Shown piece by piece: positions 59,772-64,000 of a stretch of DNA of 64,000 nucleotides. Within the stretch, counting starts at the first letter, position 1; the number at the start of each line of letters is the position of its first letter. The stretch lies in the NCBI GenBank assembly GCA_003956705.1, contig QZCP01000001.1:92861-156860 (forward strand), in the 5' to 3' direction. This DNA is from Brevipalpus yothersi. Its lineage: Eukaryota > Arthropoda > Arachnida > Trombidiformes > Tenuipalpidae. Below the pieces are notes generated by a model. That model did no database searches. It saw nothing but the letters and a program-made list of their open reading frames with translations, and was not told where the DNA came from. Made by a program: the position numbers and the translations under genes.

Positions 59772-60319
59772 AAATTGCGTGCTAAAATTTTCGCTCACTT
59801 TTCTCATTTTTGGTAGTTAAAGAATATTTGTGATGCATGATTTCTCTTACTGGTGGCCAAACTTCTGATTGATCAAAACACTTGGGCCAAATGAGTGATC
59901 CAAAATATTGATAGGAATGAGAATATCTAAATTCTTTGGTTCATGATTCGATTTGGGAATGAAAAAAAAATTTTCTCACACACTAAAATTGAATGAGAAA
60001 GTCATTGGATGGTAATGATGATGATTGATCGTTACGAGCTAATCACTTCGAGTGTGACCGAAAATTTTGGCCTTTGACCATAGGTAAGTGTAGGCCAATG
60101 ATGAGATCAATTAATCGATGAATTCGAGCAAACTTATCATTACAAATACAACTAGTTTACTGTGGATGAAAAGGTGAATCGAAGCATTTCGCGAAGTGAT
60201 TCAAGTATAAAATAAGGCTAACGAAATGAGATAGAGAAAGAGAGAAAGAAAGAAGAACGATCCAAACATAGCCGTAATAATGAGCTAGGCCACAAGCTCG
60301 ATTGCTTGTTGAAGGAAGA

Positions 60320-60320
60320 T

Positions 60321-60358
<38 letters not shown>
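60320..60358. repeat. (GA)n microsatellite
   Basis: GA tract of about 39 bp with one AA interruption. Confidence 0.9.
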
Positions 60359-60367
<9 letters not shown>

Positions 60368-61799
60368 CATTCCGATGTAATTGGTCTTCATGGGCAAGCG
60401 GGCCAAAATGTTGCTTTTTTGGCCCGCTCCTAGATTTTAGATGCCGATTCTTGCTTGCTTGCTCCGATGAAAAGCTAATAGGACCACAAGCCACCATCCG
60501 AATAGCTCTGATCCAAATTGTTGATGCTCTCTCCCATCTTTCTCTTCTTTTTCTCATCACTTTGGCTCCTCTCTCTTCCTCTCCCTCTCTCTCTCTCTTA
60601 CTTTCTCGCTTTAGCTGTCTATCTGTTCAACAATGTGTCAGAATGTGAGGGAAAAAAATAGGATCTCAAACAAATCGACTTCTCCAATCAGTTAGACCAT
60701 GGCCAAAGTCGGACAATTCCAATGTGTATGCATGTATGTGTGAGAGAGAGTGAGTTTTGAGAGGATCTTCTCAAGTGTCCTTTTGCCACTTGTATTTGTG
60801 TTCCAAGATGTTCCAAGAAAAACGTCAGCCCAGTAATGCTAAAGGCCAATGTGTCTTTACCGAGGCTTGTCTTCATCTTCTTCTCTTACATTTTTTTTTC
60901 TCTTTTCTCGAGGCACTTTCAATAGATGGCTGATTCAAGAAATGGCCCAAGAATCATTCTCTCTCTCTTCTCTCATTTTCCACTTAATAACAAGGCCTGG
61001 GGCCGAAAGCCAGCCGAGCTTAACGGAGCTTCCTTTTACATCCACTTCTTAGAATATATATATCTGAAGTTCAGTATATCTCGTCAACGAAGGAAAGAGA
61101 AAAAGAAAGAAGAAGGAGAAGATTCATTAAGGTTCCCATGGATGAGCGAGTAGAGGAGACAGACTAGAAAGAGAATATATCAAGAAACAAAGAGAAAGAG
61201 AATCGGATAAGAAAAAGGGAATAAGATGGAGTAGATTCTCATTGCTATTTCGATATATGGCCACAGTTCATAGCATTGGATGAATTGGAGAAGAATAAGA
61301 AGAAGTGGTAGTTGTGGAAGTAGAAAAAAAAGTGAATGATCAAGCAAGCGAAGAATTAACAAGAAGATTAAAAAGTGAATAATAAGCATCTTCCTGTCAA
61401 TTGCTTCAGCCTTATTGGCCATTTGATTCACGATTTTATACACTTTCTCAGCGTGAATGAATGCTAATTTATATTGAAACTGAGCTCTCATCAAGTTTCG
61501 ATTAATATTCATTGTATATGATGGAGGCGAATGATTATCAAAAGCCGTGGAGAGAGAGAAAGCGAAAGAGTATCTCTTTTTATCATTGGCATCTTCCATT
61601 ATGCGTAAATTGAGATGCTTCATGGAACGCTAAAGTGATATTTCCTCTTGTTTCATGCTAATTGCTAATACTCATCATTTATCTGAGAGAGAAAGAAAGA
61701 GAATAGAAAAGCAAGAGGTGAGAAAGATGAGAGATAAAGAGGGAGGAATTGTTCACTAAGAATTCACAGAATGCAATCTGTGATTGTGAAAAATTTTTT

Positions 61800-61823
61800 T
61801 TCTCTCTCTCTCTCTCTCTCTCT
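61800..61823. repeat. (CT)n microsatellite
   Basis: CT tract of about 24 bp; a similar one lies at 62,665-62,687. Confidence 0.85.
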
Positions 61824-64000
61824 TTCTTTCTAATTATTATTCAACAGCTCTCCAGTGAATTTTTGAAATCAAAAACTCATCCACACAAACTCAATGTTTT
61901 CTCATTCCAATAACACATTCCATTCTGTAAGAGTTTAAATTTTACCGACAGATACAGTCTCTTCACTCTCGCTTCTCTCCATCTCCAAAGTGGTGGTGGA
62001 TAGTTTTATGGAATGAGATGGAATTTTTGTTGCCAAAAAGAAGAGAGAGAGAGAGAAAAAAAAGAAAAAACGCAAATTCGAATACAAAATTGCTTTTGGA
62101 CCACTTGAATTCAAGTTTGCAGCGGCAAACAACCAGTCAATCACCAAAGAAACCCACTTGCTTCTGTTGCCCCTTCTTCTTCTTCTTCTTCTTCTTCTAC
62201 TTCTTGTTCAGAGCAATCTTCTCTCTTTTCGCTTGTATGATTTGAAAGTTTCACACCGATTACCAGATAGATTGCTCTCTCTTTTCTGGCCCATTATTGG
62301 GCAAAGAAGCGATAGAAAAGTCAAGTAGCAATGAAAAATATTGTTCATGATGCCGAGTGGGCGTCCGAGGAAGCTCACAAAAAATTGCTATCTCTCAAAT
62401 ATACCGGTATATATGTATTGCTTGTACACACATACACACAGAATATCTGAATGCTGTTCACCTATGTGCGTATGTGTGTGTGTGCATCTATCTTTTAATG
62501 GCTCAAAGATCAACGTAAATTATCATTCCATACCCGTTTCGTAAGCGTTATTCATTCTCCATATGGACTATACAAGACTGTGTATTGCTAACAAGATGAT
62601 GCCCGATGACTTTGAGGGTTCCCATAATGTATTAAATTTTCTTGCTACATAAAGTTGGAATGATCTCTCTCTCTCTCTCTCTCTCTCCCTCTCTCTACTC
62701 TTGAATCCGAAGAAAACAAGACCAATTTGCGTGTATATGATGCAATATTTTCATCGAATCACAAATTTTTCTTTCAAACACCAAAATTGAACGTGACGAG
62801 ATGGGAATAAGAAGAAGAGAAAGAGCCAAGAAAATATTTGTTCTCACGAGATATGAATTCGATTCAGATTCATCATGAATCAAGCTATTCTCGAGTGATA
62901 ATGATGATTACTTCATGAGAATATTTCATGAATGCTAATGTGATTGAATGTATCGGCTGGATGGTTTCTTGGAAGGGTTCTTCATCTTTTTCTCTCACTC
63001 ACACACACATTTGAATCTTGGATTACTTTTTATTTTATTTTTTTTCTTTCAATATATTTTCTCATCCTTTTCATTTGAATATTTATGTATATTTCGGTTT
63101 GTTGCGTGTGTGTGTGATCAAGTGATTTTTGCGGGATCCGCTTGAATGACAACAAGATTACTTTTCACTTTCCAGGCAAAATTTTTTTGACGATAAAATT
63201 GGCCTAACTGCCGATTCTCAATCACCTTGACAAGATATCACTTAAGAAAAAGCTGGGAATCAAAAAGGCAACTGATTCCCGGTGGACACACTTTGTATAC
63301 TGATGAGTGTCCACAAAAATTCTCTTCACTGGTCAACGATGCGATCATAATCAAGTGGAATTATTCTCCGTGTAATTGTTCTCATATTTTCGTTTCATTA
63401 TTGTTTTAACTTGCATATATACATACATACACTAGCATACCTGTTGAACATGCCATTATCATGTATGGTATGTTAATTCAGCATACAGGGTCCTTATTAT
63501 TTGTGACTCTTTTCTAAATCGGTGAATCAATTGTTGAAGAGAGGGAGAAAGAGAGAGAAAAAAATGTTTGGATAAATTTGAAAAATTTTGCATGATTTTC
63601 ACTTGTTTAAGAAAACTTTTTTTTTCTGTTCACTTTCATTCTTGAAACATTAGAGCGTGCACTGAATTCATGTTCCGATCTGGAAATTATGTTCCAAAAA
63701 GAGAAAGAAGAAGCATCCCAAAAGAAGAGTAAAAAGATGCTGGTATACTGAGCTAATACAAAATACATATTCTCTCTCTCATCATGTTCAGTACCCCATT
63801 ATTCATCTTCTAAAATAGTATTTTCTTTCTTGAATTCATGTTTTAACTCGTTTTACCGACTGATTTTCATTGGAAAAAGAGAAAACATTATTCGAAATAT
63901 GAGCGGAAAAAAAAGAAGAAGAAATGAAATTCATAATCGTTCATCATGTCTACCAGTGGATGTAGATGGAATATTTTTTTTCTTTCCAGTTAAAAGGTAG

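Larger units (their letters stand above)
55273..64000. other. Gene-poor arm with many CT/GA tracts
   Basis: 8.7 kb without a gene I can support, apart from a possible first exon at 56824. Short CT or GA tracts recur in both orientations, with small (GAAT)n near 59,585, (CTT)n near 62,177 and CA/TG runs near 58,340 and 62,470. The layout resembles a large intron or regulatory desert. The words GGCC and GGCCA are frequent between the tracts. Confidence 0.5.

Noticed and set aside
50722..63409. Many ORFs rich in SLSLSL or RERERE
   Set aside because: They are translations of CT/GA dinucleotide tracts in frames without stops; no domain, no splice logic.
1..64000. CRISPR arrays, bacterial operons, rRNA genes
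   Set aside because: No regularly spaced repeats, ribosome-binding sites or rRNA-like sequence; the window is plainly eukaryotic.

Overview
This is eukaryotic nuclear DNA. It is AT-rich, with many 45-110 bp introns, conserved metazoan housekeeping genes, and tandem families of secreted thyroglobulin type-1 peptides and F-box/LRR proteins. An arthropod, most likely a mite or other arachnid, is my best inference; nothing in the window proves the species.

Left part (about 1-34,000): a minus-strand accessory cluster. It holds F-box/LRR genes, three of them with an RRM in front (1942-4532, 26943-29631, 30631-34053), two without (partial 1-312, and 10318-12477), and one wrecked RRM copy (14.4-18.9 kb). 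Between them lie small secreted single-domain thyroglobulin type-1 genes and pseudogenes (5.7-8.4, 20.2-24.3 kb). A unit of about 8.4 kb (F-box/LRR, RRM-F-box-LRR, Tg-1 genes) is present twice (1-8.4 kb and 12.2-22.3 kb). The second copy is expanded and decaying: it has lost LRR exons, gained a GC-richer insertion with LTR-like features, and carries a C2H2 zinc-finger ORF between two direct repeats. L2HGDH (25.0-26.5 kb) sits inside this cluster.

Middle part (34.7-49.9 kb): ordinary housekeeping genes. These are COPB2 (vesicle coat), a dead intronless laminin-like fragment, EIF2B1 (translation), TOLLIP (endosomal sorting), two tandem RFC3-like clamp-loader subunits (the second with a damaged Walker A), LTV1 (40S biogenesis) and SNRPA1 (U2 snRNP A'). 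I rebuilt exon structures by hand; summed exon lengths are divisible by three for every gene called intact, which is good internal support.

Right part (49.9-64 kb): gene-poor and packed with (CT)n/(GA)n tracts, with one 63-base assembly gap inside a GA tract. The one clear gene is a strongly divergent, intron-containing H2A-type histone with long lysine-rich tails (54408-55272). A possible signal-peptide first exon lies at 56824.

Most interesting: the RRM-F-box-LRR fusion family, the divergent H2A variant, recurrent GC-AG introns, the RFC3 duplicate with an altered P-loop, and the microsatellite-dense right arm.
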